64,000 nt of DNA from Campanula takesimana. Lineage: Eukaryota > Streptophyta > Magnoliopsida > Asterales > Campanulaceae. The stretch spans positions 310,001 to 374,000 of the forward strand of contig JAOWBW010000486.1 in the NCBI GenBank assembly GCA_026119855.1, written 5' to 3'. A model generated the notes under the pieces. It worked only from the letters and a program-made list of their open reading frames with translations. It was not told the DNA's origin and did not search any database. This document shows positions 1 through 10,841 of the stretch, piece by piece. The translations under genes and the position numbers were made by a program. How positions within the stretch are numbered: position 1 is the first letter of the stretch; the number at the start of each line of letters is the position of its first letter.

Positions 1-1377
1 TTAGATGCATCATCCGCAGCGGAATAATAACATAAGATCAAACACCCATGAGCCTGGATCCGTACATGTTGATTAGATTAAATACAAGATGAAAGAAACT
101 AACGCTTGAAGATCGCATCAATGAACACGAACTTTAAGGTGCTAAAGCAAACACCCTCTATCGGTATCCATACGTCGAACGGACTCAAGAACACCTTCTG
201 ATTGATTGCTAGATCCAACTTGATGAAGAAACGATTTCTTCGTTGGAATTAGTTTGCTCCATTGATTATTGTATTTTGATGATACTCAATCTCAAAATAA
301 ATAATCTTGCTTCTCTATATTTTATTGTTTCTAAAACAATGTGTTATGATTTCTAAAATCAACATTAGAGGCTGTCAAACCCGGCTGCATATATTTATAT
401 GAGGGTTTGACCTAATTCCTTTTGGGATCAGGATTCCTTGTCACACAAGAAATCTGAACAAACTGTCCAGAATCGTGGAGGCGGTCGTACGTATCTTGGA
501 GAGCCGTACGCTATAGATCCAGCCGTACGGTGCCTGCTCAATAATTCCCAGATTTTCATCCCTTTTCAATCCGTTCTATTGTGTGTGACCCAATAGGATT
601 ATACTAAGTTGGCAACGAGTCCGAACTATTCAGAACCCGTAAATCATAAGCAGACTCTAGCAATCCATTATGACTACCCAATTAGTATATCTTTGAAAGT
701 CTAAAGTTACCTTATAGAACATATTACAATCCCTTTATCACGCGATATCTTATTGGACATAAGTCATGGTCCACATCAACTTATGTTGTCTAATGCTTTC
801 TCGATCCCGAGTAGATTGATATGAGCAAACGACATTGAACACATCAATTCATTTGGGTATGGCCATACACTATCATCAATCTCACTCATCTAGTGGCCAA
901 GCAGATATCTCTCTTGAGAGAGGGACAAATCCCATCTTGACTTATCATTCTTCCCTACAAGAATCCGATTATGCCAATCGCAGCCTTTATAACCACCCGG
1001 TTAAGGGTAGCATTTGAGTACGTCAAACATAATGTTCATCATGTGGAAGACCATGATAATATCAGGTCTAAGGATTCAAATGGTATGACTATTATGATAT
1101 TTAATTATGACATTTGACCATGACATAAATCTCATAACGGGTCTATCAAGTACTTGTTCTCCAACAAGTACCCACAAGTTTAATCCGCATCCTATGCACC
1201 ATAATCAACATATGATTATCCATTAAACTCATGCTAGCTCTTCATAAGTGCTAGGGACAATGATTATTATAATAAACATGCAAAAGATATAATAATCAGG
1301 TTTGTTATCTCTATAACAATGAAGCTATGATGTAACGCAGAGGCCTTTTTCAAGGGCCTAGGGCATAATATCCAACA
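1..1377 (-). repeat. COP-1 3' LTR
   Basis: Read on the minus strand the block starts TGTTGGATATTATGCCCTAG at 1377, a common plant copia LTR opening, and continues to the window edge, so its far end is not seen. It lies downstream of copia RT on the same strand, as a 3' LTR should. It contains a cluster of three CGTACG-centred palindromes at 486-491, 503-510 and 523-530. No coding potential; a 60-codon open frame at 835-1017 on the plus strand has no recognisable features. Confidence 0.65.
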
Positions 1378-1380
1378 ATA

Positions 1381-2106
1381 TTCTCTTTTATGAGGATTGC
1401 ATACACTTTAGAAGAAGTAAAAGATGAAGAATGTAAATAAAAGGATTTTGTTTAGAAAGAGATAAAATAAGAATAAGAGTTTAGAAAAGTAGAATGGACA
1501 TCATACCTATGCTTGAAAGAGGAAAAACCAAATTGTCTATAGTAAGGACCTTGAAGATGAACTTTGATTTTTTGGAGAGTTCTTGTGCTAAGAATGCTTG
1601 GATTGAATTGTGTAGAGCATGTGTAGAGAGAAAATCTTGAGTTCCTTTTCTATGGTGGAATGAGGAGTTTTATACATGTGGAGAAAGGAGGAAAAGATGG
1701 TCATTAGACCAATCAAAATAAAGGAAAATAAAATAAAAAGAGAAAATGAAATAATAATAATGATTAAATATTTTGTTTTACGGAAAAGGCTAGAAATTTA
1801 GGATTGGTGTTACAAAATAAAGGAGGATGAACTTGGAGGTAAAAAGAGGTTTTTGCAAATAAAAAATTGGAGAGAAATTGGTGCAAATCCGTAACAGTCA
1901 CAGTGGGAAGCGCGCGGGTCCCGCTTAGGCCACGAGAGGCGCGCGCATCCCATAGGCTGTGCCGGAGGTGCCCGAGTGTAAAAATGACACAATGATAGAA
2001 ATGACTCCAAAGTTAACTCTGTTATTCAATTTAGTCCAAGACTAACGGAATCGGTTAGGAACTTAACAGAAGTAACAGAAATTAACAAAAACAAGTTAAA
2101 TAAGCG
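1381..2106. repeat. Tat-type LTR fragment inserted in COP-1
   Basis: This stretch resembles the TAT-3 LTRs (13089-14320 and 20198-22334): the same order of a purine-rich block, a GCGCGCG-rich block (about 1908-1945) and a 'taacggaatcggttaggaac'-type tail near 2042. It lacks both LTR termini. On its high side the copia RT frame resumes at about 2107. It is therefore a truncated LTR, not a complete solo LTR. No target-site duplication could be seen because both ends are missing. Confidence 0.6.
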
Positions 2107-2837
2107 ACTTCACCCATATATTTTATTGAAAAACATTTTCCTAACCAAGTCTTTACCGACGGAAGTGCAGGAAAATCATTTCCAATGATCAATATGCCAT
2201 CAACATATAGTTCTAGAAATAATACTACTCTCCCACTAATTTTCTTGTATACACAATGCTCATCTTTGTTCTTGATGAAGTCTCACTCTTTCACCGATTC
2301 ATCAAATCAAAGATTCCTACTCCTTGAGGCTTGTTTTAATCCATAGATGGATTTTTTAAACTTGCATACCTTATTAGAATTTTATGGATTTACAAAACTT
2401 TCAGGTTGTATCATATACACATCCTCAAGTAAGTTCCTGTTAAGGAACGTTGTTGTGAAATCCATTTTTCATATCTCATAGTCATAATATATGTCTATGG
2501 AAATTAAAATCCTTATATACTTGATCATTGCTACGGGTGAAAATGTTTCATCATAGTCAATACCATGAATTTGCCTATAACCTTTCGCTACAAGTCTAGC
2601 TTTATAAGTATGCATCTTTCCATCCATGTTAGTTTTCTTTTTGAAACCCCATTTGCATCCTATGGTTTTTACATCTTCGGGTGCATCTATCACGTTCCAA
2701 ACTTGCTTATCATACATGGATTGGATTTCGGATTCCATGGCTCCAAGCCATTTATCTGAATCAGGAGAGGACATTGCTTCTTGGTAGGAAGTAGGTTCAT
2801 CATTCTCAATGATTTCTATTTCATTACTATCCATCAC
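2107..2837 (-). pseudogene. copia reverse transcriptase, partial
   Basis: RNA-directed DNA polymerase fragment of COP-1. The N-terminal part (2469-2837) contains the copia-typical stretch WLGAMESEIQSM, then CKWGFKKK, KARLVAKGYRQ and DETFSPVA. The frame then meets a TGA where copia RT normally has the Trp of 'EIWQMDV' (TGG to TGA). Further on, at about 2180-2220, a YVDG-type version of the catalytic YVDD box is readable, followed by LIIGND. The domain stops at 2107 against an LTR fragment. The second Asp of the YVDD box is Gly here, so the enzyme would be inactive even without the stops. Confidence 0.75.
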
Positions 2838-3982
2838 GTGAAATCCATCACGTGAAATCCATATCCATGTTAGGGTTCTCGAACCTCTTCGAGATTAATT
2901 TTACTCCCACTGATTCCTTTGGAGAGAAACTCTTTCTCTAGAAAAGTACCATCCTGATCAAAAAAACACTTTGTTGTCCATGCGGTTGTAAAAGTAATAT
3001 CCTTTGGTTTCCCTAGGATATCGCACGAAAATACATTTATCAGATTTGTGTGAAAGTTTGTCAGAGACAAGTCTCTTAATATAAGCTTTACATCCCCAAA
3101 TCTTCATGAAATAAAGACAAGGTTTCTTTCCGGTCCATATCTCATATGGAGTCTTTTGAACCGATTTAGTTGGAAACTCTATTTAGTGTGAACGCAGCGG
3201 TTTCTAATACATGTCCACAAAAGGATAATGGAAGTTCAACTTGACTCATCATAGATCAAACCATATCCAATAAAGTACGATTTCTCCTCCCGGACATACC
3301 ATTCCATTGTGGTGTTCCGGGTGGAGTTAATTGTGAAACAATTCCACAATTTTTAAGATGATCGTCAAATTCTTCGCTTAAATATTCACCACCACGATCG
3401 GATCGAAGTGCTTTAATGGTTTTTCAAAGTTAACTTTGTACTTCATTTTGAAATATTCTAAATATATCAAATGCTTCACTTTGTTCTTCATTAAGTAGAT
3501 ATAGTCATATCTACTAAGATCATCGGTGAAGGTTATGAAATATTGAAATCCTCCCCTAGCACTGCTACTTAAACGTCTGCAAACATCAGTAAGTATTAAG
3601 CTCAATAAGTCACTATCCCTTTCGCTACTCTTAGTAAAAGGTGTCTTAGTCATTTTTCCAAGTAAACATGACTCACAAGTATCATATGATTCAAAATCAT
3701 ATGATCCTAAAATTCCCGCCCCATGGAGTTTTGAGATACGCTTCTTATTAATATGATCAACATAGCAATGCCACAAATAAGTGTGATTTACATCATTAGG
3801 TTTAGATTTTATATTTATCTTACAGACATTATCATTATTTCTATTCTCAACATCAAGGACATAAAGTCCATCAAATGAATTTGCAATAAAATAAAGCATA
3901 TCATTTGAATAAATAGAAAACCTCTTATTCTCAATAAAAAATCTATAACCTTCATTATCCAACCAAGAAATTGAAAACAATA
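2838..3982 (-). pseudogene. copia integrase, partial
   Basis: Frame 3378-3980 carries the GAG-pre-integrase/HHCC region (LWHCYVDHINKKRISKLH, then CESCLLGK) and the start of the DDE core (LTDVC, then YFITFTDDLSRY). After KHFDP the frame is lost by an indel: the next frame at about 3375-3410 reads the expected second-Asp motif SDRGGEYLS. From 3377 to 2838 the link to RT is too damaged to follow continuously. A short direct duplication (CACGTGAAATCCAT twice) sits at about 2834-2862. The N-terminal side ends at 3982; gag and protease are absent. Confidence 0.75.
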
Positions 3983-5105
3983 ATTAAGAAGCACTTCAGA
4001 TTTGATTCCGTCCCCACCTAATTATTCAATTATCATCGATATCTCTTTTCACTTTTTACCCTATTCACTTGATCACGAGATTTATTTCAATCTATGCTTT
4101 TCCTTTCAGATTAGTTACTAGTAGTGGCACACTCACTAGAAACCCTAATCAATAATTAAATCTAACTGGCACAATATATATCTCAATATTAATTGATGAA
4201 CGAATTAAGAAACTAAGATCAAGAATTATTTCTACAATTATTTCATATAGATAATTGTCTAATTTTATCTACTTCACAATTTACCATGGCACATCGCAAA
4301 GATGCTATTTATGAATTTCCTACACTGGCACAGTCATAGAAAAGTCTAGCATAAATCAATTACATAGAGAAAATAAGTTGATCAAGTCTATAAACCCTAA
4401 CAATCAATTTAAATTAAGCTCATGTAAAATTATGAATATGAATAAAATTGTGAAAAGAAATATACCTCAAATTAAACAAAAAGGGTTTCAAGATTCAAAC
4501 CCAAAGCTTGGATTTTAGTTCCTAATCCAAAGCCTTGAAATCTTTAAAAAAAAAAAAAAAAAAAAAAACCTAGATCTAAAATAATGTATCTAGTCTAGAA
4601 TAAAAACACAATGAAAGAAACCTATTTTTAATAACAAGGAAAATCCTAAAACAATAAGGAATAGAAAATAATAAAAGAAAAAGGAAAAATATTCCAAAAA
4701 TCTGCCAAGAATGACCCCATACACGCCTACACGCGCACACACTCTCACCAGCTCGCCTTCAAGCGCCCGAACTCGCTGAAAACGTGCCTGGAACATACGC
4801 TTCTCACGAGGCATGCTAGTCCGCATGAATCATGCCGATTCGCCTCAACTCGTGCTCCAGTCGTGTGCACGCTAGGCGAATTCGTGCAACATTTTGGGCC
4901 TCTAAATGGGTTGGAAAGATTTTTTTTATTAGAAAATCAGTAGCCAGTTAAAAAACTAGCCGTTATAACGTCTAGTTTTTCTTGGGGGACCAAACTGAGA
5001 AATTAAAAGTAGGGGACCAACGTGCAGAGGTGCAGAACTCAGTTTGAAATTCAAAAAAAAAAACAAACGGGCTGGGCGGCTGGGCCTGGGCGGCTGCTGT
5101 GCTGG
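3983..5105. other. Unassigned AT-rich spacer between COP-1 and TAT-1
   Basis: No coding region that I recognise. The first 700 bp are AT-rich, with a run of about 24 A at 4545-4568. Bases 4720-4900 are GC-richer. The last 100 bp are a G-rich stretch ending in GCTGG next to the TAT-1 LTR. GCTGG (5101-5105) would be the left target-site duplication of TAT-1, but the right copy cannot be checked because the 5' LTR is truncated. It may be another LTR or a non-autonomous DNA element. Confidence 0.4.
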
Positions 5106-5431
5106 TGTAGATACCCCGGGAGGGGCCCACGCGCTTGGCTAGAGCGGTGGGTTGTCCTAGGATGTCTACTTGTGTTTTAGTTGTAGAGTTGCCACCTATG
5201 TTTTTAGATGAACATAAGAAAAACCTAATATTTAGCCTAAGTTTGATACGAAAACAGAGATTCTTGTTATGAAGGTTCGGGGATTAGGTTACGAGATGGG
5301 AAGTACTTAAACACCCATCTCGCCCAACTAATGTTGGTCTTGCTTGTTCAAAGTCTACATAAGTAAAATGTTCTTCCTATTCTTGATTATAATAAAATGG
5401 GGGTTTAAAAAGGGGTTTTTTGGAATGTATG
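5106..5431 (-). repeat. TAT-1 3' LTR, low-coordinate part
   Basis: Starts TGTAGATACCCCGGGAGG and runs collinear with 41629-41954 of the 5' LTR. It breaks after GTATG at 5427-5431, where TAT-2 begins; the LTR resumes at 10091 with GTAGG. These are the two copies of a 5-bp target-site duplication with one mismatch. On the minus strand this part is the LTR's 3' end (terminus ...ATCTACA). Confidence 0.85.
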
Positions 5432-5695
5432 TGTAGATACCCCGGGGCCCATGGCTTGGCTAGAGCGCGTGGGTTGTCCTAGAATGTCTAATTGTGTTTT
5501 AGAGTCGCCACCCATGTTTTTGAGGAACGTAAGAAAACCTAATGTTTATGAGCCTAAGTTTAATTTACGAAAAAACAGAGATTCTAAGGATTAGGGGTTC
5601 GGGGGTTAGGTTACGAAATGGGAAGTACTTAAACACCCATTTCGCCCGAGCAAAGTCGGTTTTGTTTGTTCATAATTCACTTTAAAGATAGATCA
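5432..5695 (-). repeat. TAT-2 3' LTR remnant
   Basis: Collinear with 8929-9192 of the TAT-2 5' LTR up to the words 'cactttaaagatagat', then abruptly joins coding sequence of the gag-protease linker. This is the scar of a large internal deletion covering the upstream part of the LTR and all of pol. Confidence 0.8.
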
Positions 5696-7439
5696 TTATT
5701 GTGAGGTCTTCGGGAGTTGTGTTGGGAGAGACTGATGTGTCATCCAAGTTCTTGATGACGAGGTCTCGGTGCTTCTTTGATGATGCAATAAGGTCCCAGA
5801 TGGATATGTTGGCTTGAGTCTTCTTGAGTTGGATTAACAAAGGATCTTCGGGTATGTCGCGTGCTTGCGATCTTGGAGAAGAGGTGTTGGTCGCTATATT
5901 CATGGGAACCGAGGCGCTCGCTATTACTCGGCCACTGCGGGTGAGCATGTTTACGGACCCATGGAGCTTCTTCTTCCTATTCTCTAAGACTTCCCTCATA
6001 ATCTCATCATAAGTCACAACATAACTAGAATTGTCAAATTCATTCATATCCTCGGAGCCCTCATTCACAATTGGAATCGAATGAGTGGTCTCCCCAAATT
6101 CTCCTACCTCTATTACATTGACACCACCCTCATTAGGGATTATGAATTCCTTCTTGTCTATAAGGTCTTGGATGGTGTTGCGGATGGAGAAGCATTCCTC
6201 AGTGAGGTGGCCGGTGCATTGATGGTAGTCACACCACTTGTGGTGGGCATGGTTGGGACGGAGCGGTTGTGGTTGCTTGTACCCTTGGAGAGGAGTGATT
6301 TGTCCCTTGGCCTTTAGAGCTTCATAGGCCTCGGTGATGGTCATGCCATTGAGAGGAGTGTAGACGCGGTCGTTTTGGAACCGCTTGCCTTGCGGTGGAG
6401 GGACCCTTTTGTAATTCCCCTTGTCGGTAGTAACGGCATTGACAGAAGCCTCTTTGTTTGAACTAGAGGCGGCCTTGTAACGGAAAGTAGGAGTGGATTT
6501 CTTTATCTCCTTGAGCAAGTTATCCATGCGTACCCCCGCCTCATACATTTGGGAGAAGTCGGAGTAGCAAGCCCCACTTAGGTGGGTGAAGAGATCAATC
6601 TTGAGACACTTGAGGAAGATGTCCATTTGCTATTTCTTGTTTGGCCTCTAAACAATTTCGGAGAGCTTGTCATTCCATCTCCTTGTGAAGTCAATGAAGG
6701 ACTCATTGTCTCTTTGAGTGGTGTTCTCGAGCTCTTTCCTGGTAGGCCGGTGAGTGATGTTGCCTTGGTATTGACTTTTGAAGGCAAGCATAGCGGCATC
6801 CCAATCAAGGCGGACAGTGAGCGGAAGAGTTGCATACCAATCTTTTGCCGCCCCCTCTAGGGTGAGAGGAAAGCATTGAGCTATCAACTTGGGGGAGACC
6901 TTCTTTGGAACCATGGCCCAAATGTAAGTCTCGATGTGAGCCATCGGGCATGATTTGCCCTTAAACTTGCTGATGTCGGGCATTTTGAACTTGTCGGGGA
7001 GAGTGGCCATCGTGCTCATGAGAATGGATGACTGATAAAGGCTTGTGTTGGAGCCTTTTCCCATGTTGAGGCCGTCAAATTTCTGATCAATGTAGGCCAT
7101 GATGGAATCGACCATTTTGTGGTCGTTGCTGTCGGTGCTTGGCTCCCCTACTTTTTTGGTACGGGCACTAACATATGGGCTTTCAAACAAACCTTTGGTC
7201 CATTCGGATTCCTCATTGTCGTTCACCCCCTTATTCTTGGAGAGCTTGAGGAGCTTGGCTTCCAATTGTTCGACCTCGGCCTCGTGGGCCGCTTGTTGGT
7301 TGTCAACATGAGTTTGCCACAAGTTTTCCTTGGTTTGAGCCTCTTGGTTAAGGGTAGAGACTTGTTGTTGGAGTGCTTGAACCATGGCAGAAAGCTGTTC
7401 GAGAGTCATGGCGTCGTTGGTGCTGGAGTCGCCGGCCAT
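5696..7439 (-). pseudogene. gag: TAT-2 gag (capsid/nucleocapsid), with start of protease linker
   Basis: Structural protein of the virus-like particle. I place the start at the Met of MAGDSSTND (7439), the same context as the TAT-1 gag start. A coiled-coil-like segment (about residues 20-90) is followed by the retrotransposon gag core, with FKMPDISKFKGKSCPMAHIE and LEGAAKDWYATLP, then a zinc knuckle of CHHC type, CDYHQCTGHLTEEC. Two in-frame stops sit at about 6636-6650, in the segment that reads IVERPNTKEQ in TAT-1. The frame ends shortly after the conserved DTSVSPNTTPEDL, at the deletion junction. Confidence 0.85.
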
Positions 7440-8910
7440 TGATGATGTAGAATCTGTTGGAGTGATCGGTTCACGGACAAGCCTGTTGAATGAGTCCCTG
7501 TAGACGCGGAGAGTACCAATCGGACCTATAATTGGAGAAGTAGCCTTTGTCAGTCTTGGTTCACACTTTCGGTCCATGCAGAGGTTGAGAACACACAGTT
7601 GGGCACACGACTCGAACCACATAAGAAAAAGACTCTTTTTTTTATAAGTCGGAGGGACGGGGTTTCTAAGAAGATAATGGAATCGTCACACTAGTATATA
7701 GACCATCTCGCAGTCCATATACTCATCGGATTCCATCACGTTTGTGAATCCTACATGTATCGGGATTAAACTAAATCAATGTAGTAAAGCATACATGCGG
7801 GGACAGATTTTTTATTTTCGTCCAAAATAACCACTTTTGGGGACGGATTTTTATTGCGTCCGTATCAACAAGTTGGCATGTATGATTTGAAAATATTAGT
7901 TTAGGGAAATCTCGGTACATGAAAACCGACTTGGTCACGGAGTGTTAGACCCTAACTAGAATTATGTGATTTGTGCTCGGCTAAAAAGAGGCTTAAAGGT
8001 CACCCCCGGCATGTAGTCTTGAACTATGCCACGGGCTGAGGTTGACCGCTTCGAAAGAGCCAAGGTCGGGTGGAGCTTGAAACTTTCTAGCACGGGCCTC
8101 GACGGGTTTGGGGTTATGGACTTGTGCGACTCGATAGTGAGCAATTCATAGGAATAATGTGCATGTAGTGTGAGGTCTATCACGTGACAATTTTTTTTTT
8201 ATTTTTGTTATTTGTTTTTTTTTTTGAAAAGAAAACACATAAGCACGTAAATTACAACTCCCGAATTACCCGTGTGACCGGTAAATAATCACAAAATTAA
8301 GACAGTCCAAAGGTCCAATTCTGTTCTGATGCAGGCAACTGTGCCCACACCCCACTGTTCTATTCAGTCCCTAAAACCTGTTCTTGTCCTGGAAATTGGC
8401 CCAGAAGCACGCGCCTCGGGCTGGTGTTGTGGGAAACGCGCGCTTGGCGCATTGTACATGGGAGGCGCCCACTTCTGGGCTGACCTGTCAAATTGTCAAA
8501 AACTTATGGACTCTTTTTTTTTTTTTTTTTTTTAAGAGGATCTATAGTGGTTCCCCACTTACCCCCTTATAATAATGATGTCCTAGGAGGCATGGGAAGG
8601 GATCGAACCCGAGACCTCACGCATTGTGAAGTTTGGCTCTACCACTGAGCCACTCCTTATGGACAGAAACTTATGGACTCAGGGGATTGCCTTGGTGCTA
8701 AATGTGTAATGAAACCCCTTCAGTGTTTGTTAGCATGAAATAATAGGAACAATAGGAAGAACATATGGAAGGCGGGTGATTCTGGAATGTGATGTGGGAC
8801 GCGCGCGCTTTGGACCATGAAGGTCCGAGGCACGCGCTTCCCATATCAATTTCCAGAATGCCCAGAAAAGTGAATTATGAACAGAAACACAAGTTTAACC
8901 CTCAAGCACT
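7440..8910 (-). other. TAT-2 5' leader
   Basis: Untranslated region between primer site and gag, related to the leaders of TAT-1 and TAT-3. It shares their GC-rich words (GAAACGCGCGCTTGGCGC near 8430; ACGCGCGCG near 8800). An open extension of gag upstream to 7622 is not needed and is not conserved as a start. A SINE (8514-8666) is inserted here. Confidence 0.6.
8514..8666 (-). mobile_element. SINE-1, tRNA-derived SINE
   Basis: On the minus strand it opens with a tRNA-like head: A box TGGCTCAGTGGTAGAGC and B box GGGTTCGATCCC, with possible GGAG/CTCC acceptor pairing. A short body and a run of A (T on the plus strand, 8514-8533) follow. It is flanked by perfect 14-bp duplications AAACTTATGGACTC at 8500-8513 and 8667-8680. 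The same SINE family occurs at 9452-9604 in the other orientation. Transcription would be by RNA polymerase III; mobility would need LINE proteins. Confidence 0.9.
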
Positions 8911-8927
8911 CCCCAGCAGAGTCACCA
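8911..8927 (-). other. TAT-2 primer binding site
   Basis: Minus strand TGGTGACTCTGCTGGGG lies 1 base inside the 5' LTR end. It differs at two positions from the TAT-1/TAT-3 sites (TGGCGACTCCGCTGGGG), which would pair with the 3' end of a tRNA-Arg-type acceptor ending GCGGAGTCGCCA. Confidence 0.75.
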
Positions 8928-9354
8928 CTGTAGATACCCCGGGGCGGGGCCCACGACTTGGCTAGAGCGCGTGGGTTGTCCTAGGATGTCTAATTGTGTT
9001 TAGAGTCGCCACCCACGTTTTTTAGGAACGTAAGAAAACCTAATGTTTATGAGCCTAAGTTTGATTTACGAAAAAATAGAGATTCTAAGGATTAGGGGTT
9101 CGGGGGTTAGGTTACGAAATGGGAAGTACTTAAACACCCATTTCGTCCGAGCAAAGTCGGTCTTGTTTGTTCATAATTCACTTTAAAGATAGATGTGTTC
9201 TTCCTATTTGAATAATGATAAAAGAGGGGGTTTGAAAAGGGGGTTTATTGTTTAGAATGTAGGAAGATAATTCCTAGGCCAATTTCAATGTAATGAAAGA
9301 GCCATTGGTGTCATGTCCCAAGTGATTTTGGGTGATTGGACATTGATTGAAAAA

Positions 9355-9412
9355 AGAAGAAGAAGAAGAAGAAGAAGAAGAAGAAGAAGAAAAAGAAGAA
9401 GAAGAAGAAGAA
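9355..9412 (+). repeat. (GAA)n microsatellite
   Basis: About 19 GAA/AAG units with one interruption (AAAAAG near 9391), inside the TAT-2 5' LTR. It is absent from the related LTRs, so it arose after this copy diverged. Confidence 0.95.
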
Positions 9413-9451
9413 TATTAAGACATAAAATAGAAGAGAATTGTACCTATAATA

Positions 9452-9604
9452 GTCCATAAGGAGTGGCTCAGTGGTAGAGCCAAACTTCACGATGTGTGAG
9501 GTCCCGGGTTCGATCCCTTCCCATGCCTCCTAGGACATTATTATAATAAGGGGGTAAGTGGGGAACCACTATCGATCCTCTTTAAAAAAAAAAAAAAAAA
9601 AAAA
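9452..9604 (+). mobile_element. SINE-2, tRNA-derived SINE
   Basis: Same family as SINE-1: GGAGTGGCTCAGTGGTAGAGC-type A box region at about 9460-9480, B box GGGTTCGATCCC near 9508, then CATGCCTCCTAGG, body, and a 3' run of about 20 A. Flanked by 15-bp duplications ATTGTRCCTATAATA at 9437-9451 and 9605-9619 with one mismatch. Lies inside the TAT-2 5' LTR. Confidence 0.9.
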
Positions 9605-10090
9605 ATTGTGCCTATAATAATCTTCAAAGACAACTCCTTGAGAAGGTGTAGAACACTTGTGAAAGAATGTCTTGTTGTGATGCCAAAACTTAATGAAAGA
9701 TTTCAGAATTCAAGGTTCAAGGTCCCCTCCAATCCGAAAAAGGGGAGTTTTTGGAGCCAAAATCACTCACCAAGAAATCTTTCCCGGGCAAAATCATGTA
9801 AGATAAGCAAGGGAGAGATTCTAGGATAGAAATCAGCCACTGACACTCCCAGAAGCGCGCGCATCCCACGTAGTCGGCGGGAATGGTCGGAGGCGCACGA
9901 CTTTGAAAAGTGGTTTTTGACATAATGGACTAGAAAGTTAGAACTGTTATTCAGTTTGGTCCCTGGACTTAATGGAGCCTGCTTGGGACTTAACCAAAGT
10001 AACATAAACTAATAGAAAACACTTAAAAGAGGCAGAAACATAAAATCAAGTGTGCAATCGGGATGAGCGGTCCAAGGCGGGGTGTCTACA

Positions 10091-10667
10091 GTAGGGAGAT
10101 AACTCCTTAGCCAACTTTAATAGAGTGAAGCGATCTTTGGTGTCATGTCTCAAAATGGTTTGGGTGATTGCACTCTTGATCAAAGTAAAAGAAAGAGAGA
10201 AGAGATGAAGTAGAAAGGGAGGAGAAAAGTAGAGTTTTACCTAAGCTTCAAGTGACTTCAAACACTTCTTGGTGGATTGCCTTGAAAATGTCTTTGAAAT
10301 GGTTTGTGTATAGTTTTCTTAGTCACAAAAAGTCCTCCCAAAAGAAAAGTCCTTTGTAATCGTGGAGAAGAGAAGTTTATATATTTGTAAAAGAGATGTT
10401 TTTGGTGCCAAAACGCAGTCACCAAGAAATCTTTCCCGGGCAAAATCATGTAAAATGAGCAAGGGAGAGATTCTTGGACAGAAATCTGTAACTGACGCCC
10501 AGGTGCGCGCGCTTCTGACCCCTATGGGCGGAGGCGCGCGACTTAGAGATGGTCTTTTTGACAGAATGGACTAGAAGTAACAGAAACTAATGAAAAACAC
10601 TTAAAATAGGGAGAAACACAAAATCAAATGTGCAATCGGGGTGAACGGTCAAAAGCGGGGTTCTACA
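10091..10667 (-). repeat. TAT-1 3' LTR, high-coordinate part
   Basis: Resumes the TAT-1 LTR after TAT-2 and matches 41955-42556 of the 5' LTR. It ends at 10667 in ...GGGGTTCTACA, the LTR's 5' terminus on the minus strand. It has two GCGCGCG blocks (about 10504-10550) where the 5' LTR has three (about 42361-42430), and it lacks about 70 bp present there after the last block. Confidence 0.85.
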
Positions 10668-10841
10668 GAGCCCCTCGGCGGCGTGGCTTGCGAAGCAAAA
10701 CGCGCCGACGAAAGAAAAGACATCCACCGAGGACATCACCAAGAAAAAAGCAAAGACTCGATGAAAGCAGGAATTTGAAATTGCGAGAGATAGGGGTGCA
10801 CTCCCTGTGTGAGCGGCTTTTGTTGATAGAGGAGGTGGCAC
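10668..10841 (-). other. TAT-1 3' untranslated end next to the 3' LTR
   Basis: On the minus strand the segment GCCGAGGGGCTC abuts the LTR start, the place for the polypurine tract that primes plus-strand DNA synthesis, although it is a weak purine run. The whole block matches 14321-14507 beside the TAT-3 3' LTR, so it is a conserved Tat 3' end and not unique flank. Confidence 0.6.

Larger units (their letters stand above)
1..3982 (-). mobile_element. COP-1, degenerate Ty1/copia retrotransposon (3' LTR plus partial pol)
   Basis: The minus strand carries copia-order pol (integrase at higher coordinates, then reverse transcriptase), followed downstream by an LTR-like block ending at 1377. The order integrase before RT is diagnostic of Ty1/copia. 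The element lacks gag, protease and the 5' LTR; homology stops abruptly near 3982. A Tat-type LTR fragment (1381-2106) interrupts the RT domain and has replaced the RNase H region. Several stops and frameshifts make it inactive. I do not assign a copia lineage. Confidence 0.8.
5432..10090 (-). mobile_element. TAT-2, internally deleted Tat element nested in the TAT-1 3' LTR
   Basis: Bounded by LTR termini TGTAGATACCCC (5432) and GGTGTCTACA (10090) and by target-site copies GTATG/GTAGG. It keeps a full 5' LTR (8929-10090), primer site, leader and gag, but only 264 bp of the 3' LTR. Protease, RT, RNase H and integrase are deleted: the LTR joins directly to gag-protease sequence at about 5695. 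Two SINE copies and a GAA microsatellite lie inside. Its gag is close to that of TAT-1. Confidence 0.85.
8929..10090 (-). repeat. TAT-2 5' LTR
   Basis: 1162 bp; minus strand begins TGTAGACACCCCGCC and ends GGGGTATCTACA. It contains a (GAA)n microsatellite and SINE-2, and a GAAGCGCGCGCATCCC block near 9852. Right target-site copy GTAGG follows at 10091. Confidence 0.9.

Noticed and set aside
4590..4826. Minus-strand frame of 78 codons with a hydrophobic C-terminus
   Set aside because: Composition-driven Phe/Leu run from an A-rich stretch; no homology or signal for expression.
8570..9530. tRNA genes suggested by good A and B boxes
   Set aside because: Both are heads of A-tailed, duplication-flanked SINEs with no full cloverleaf; they are not tRNA genes.
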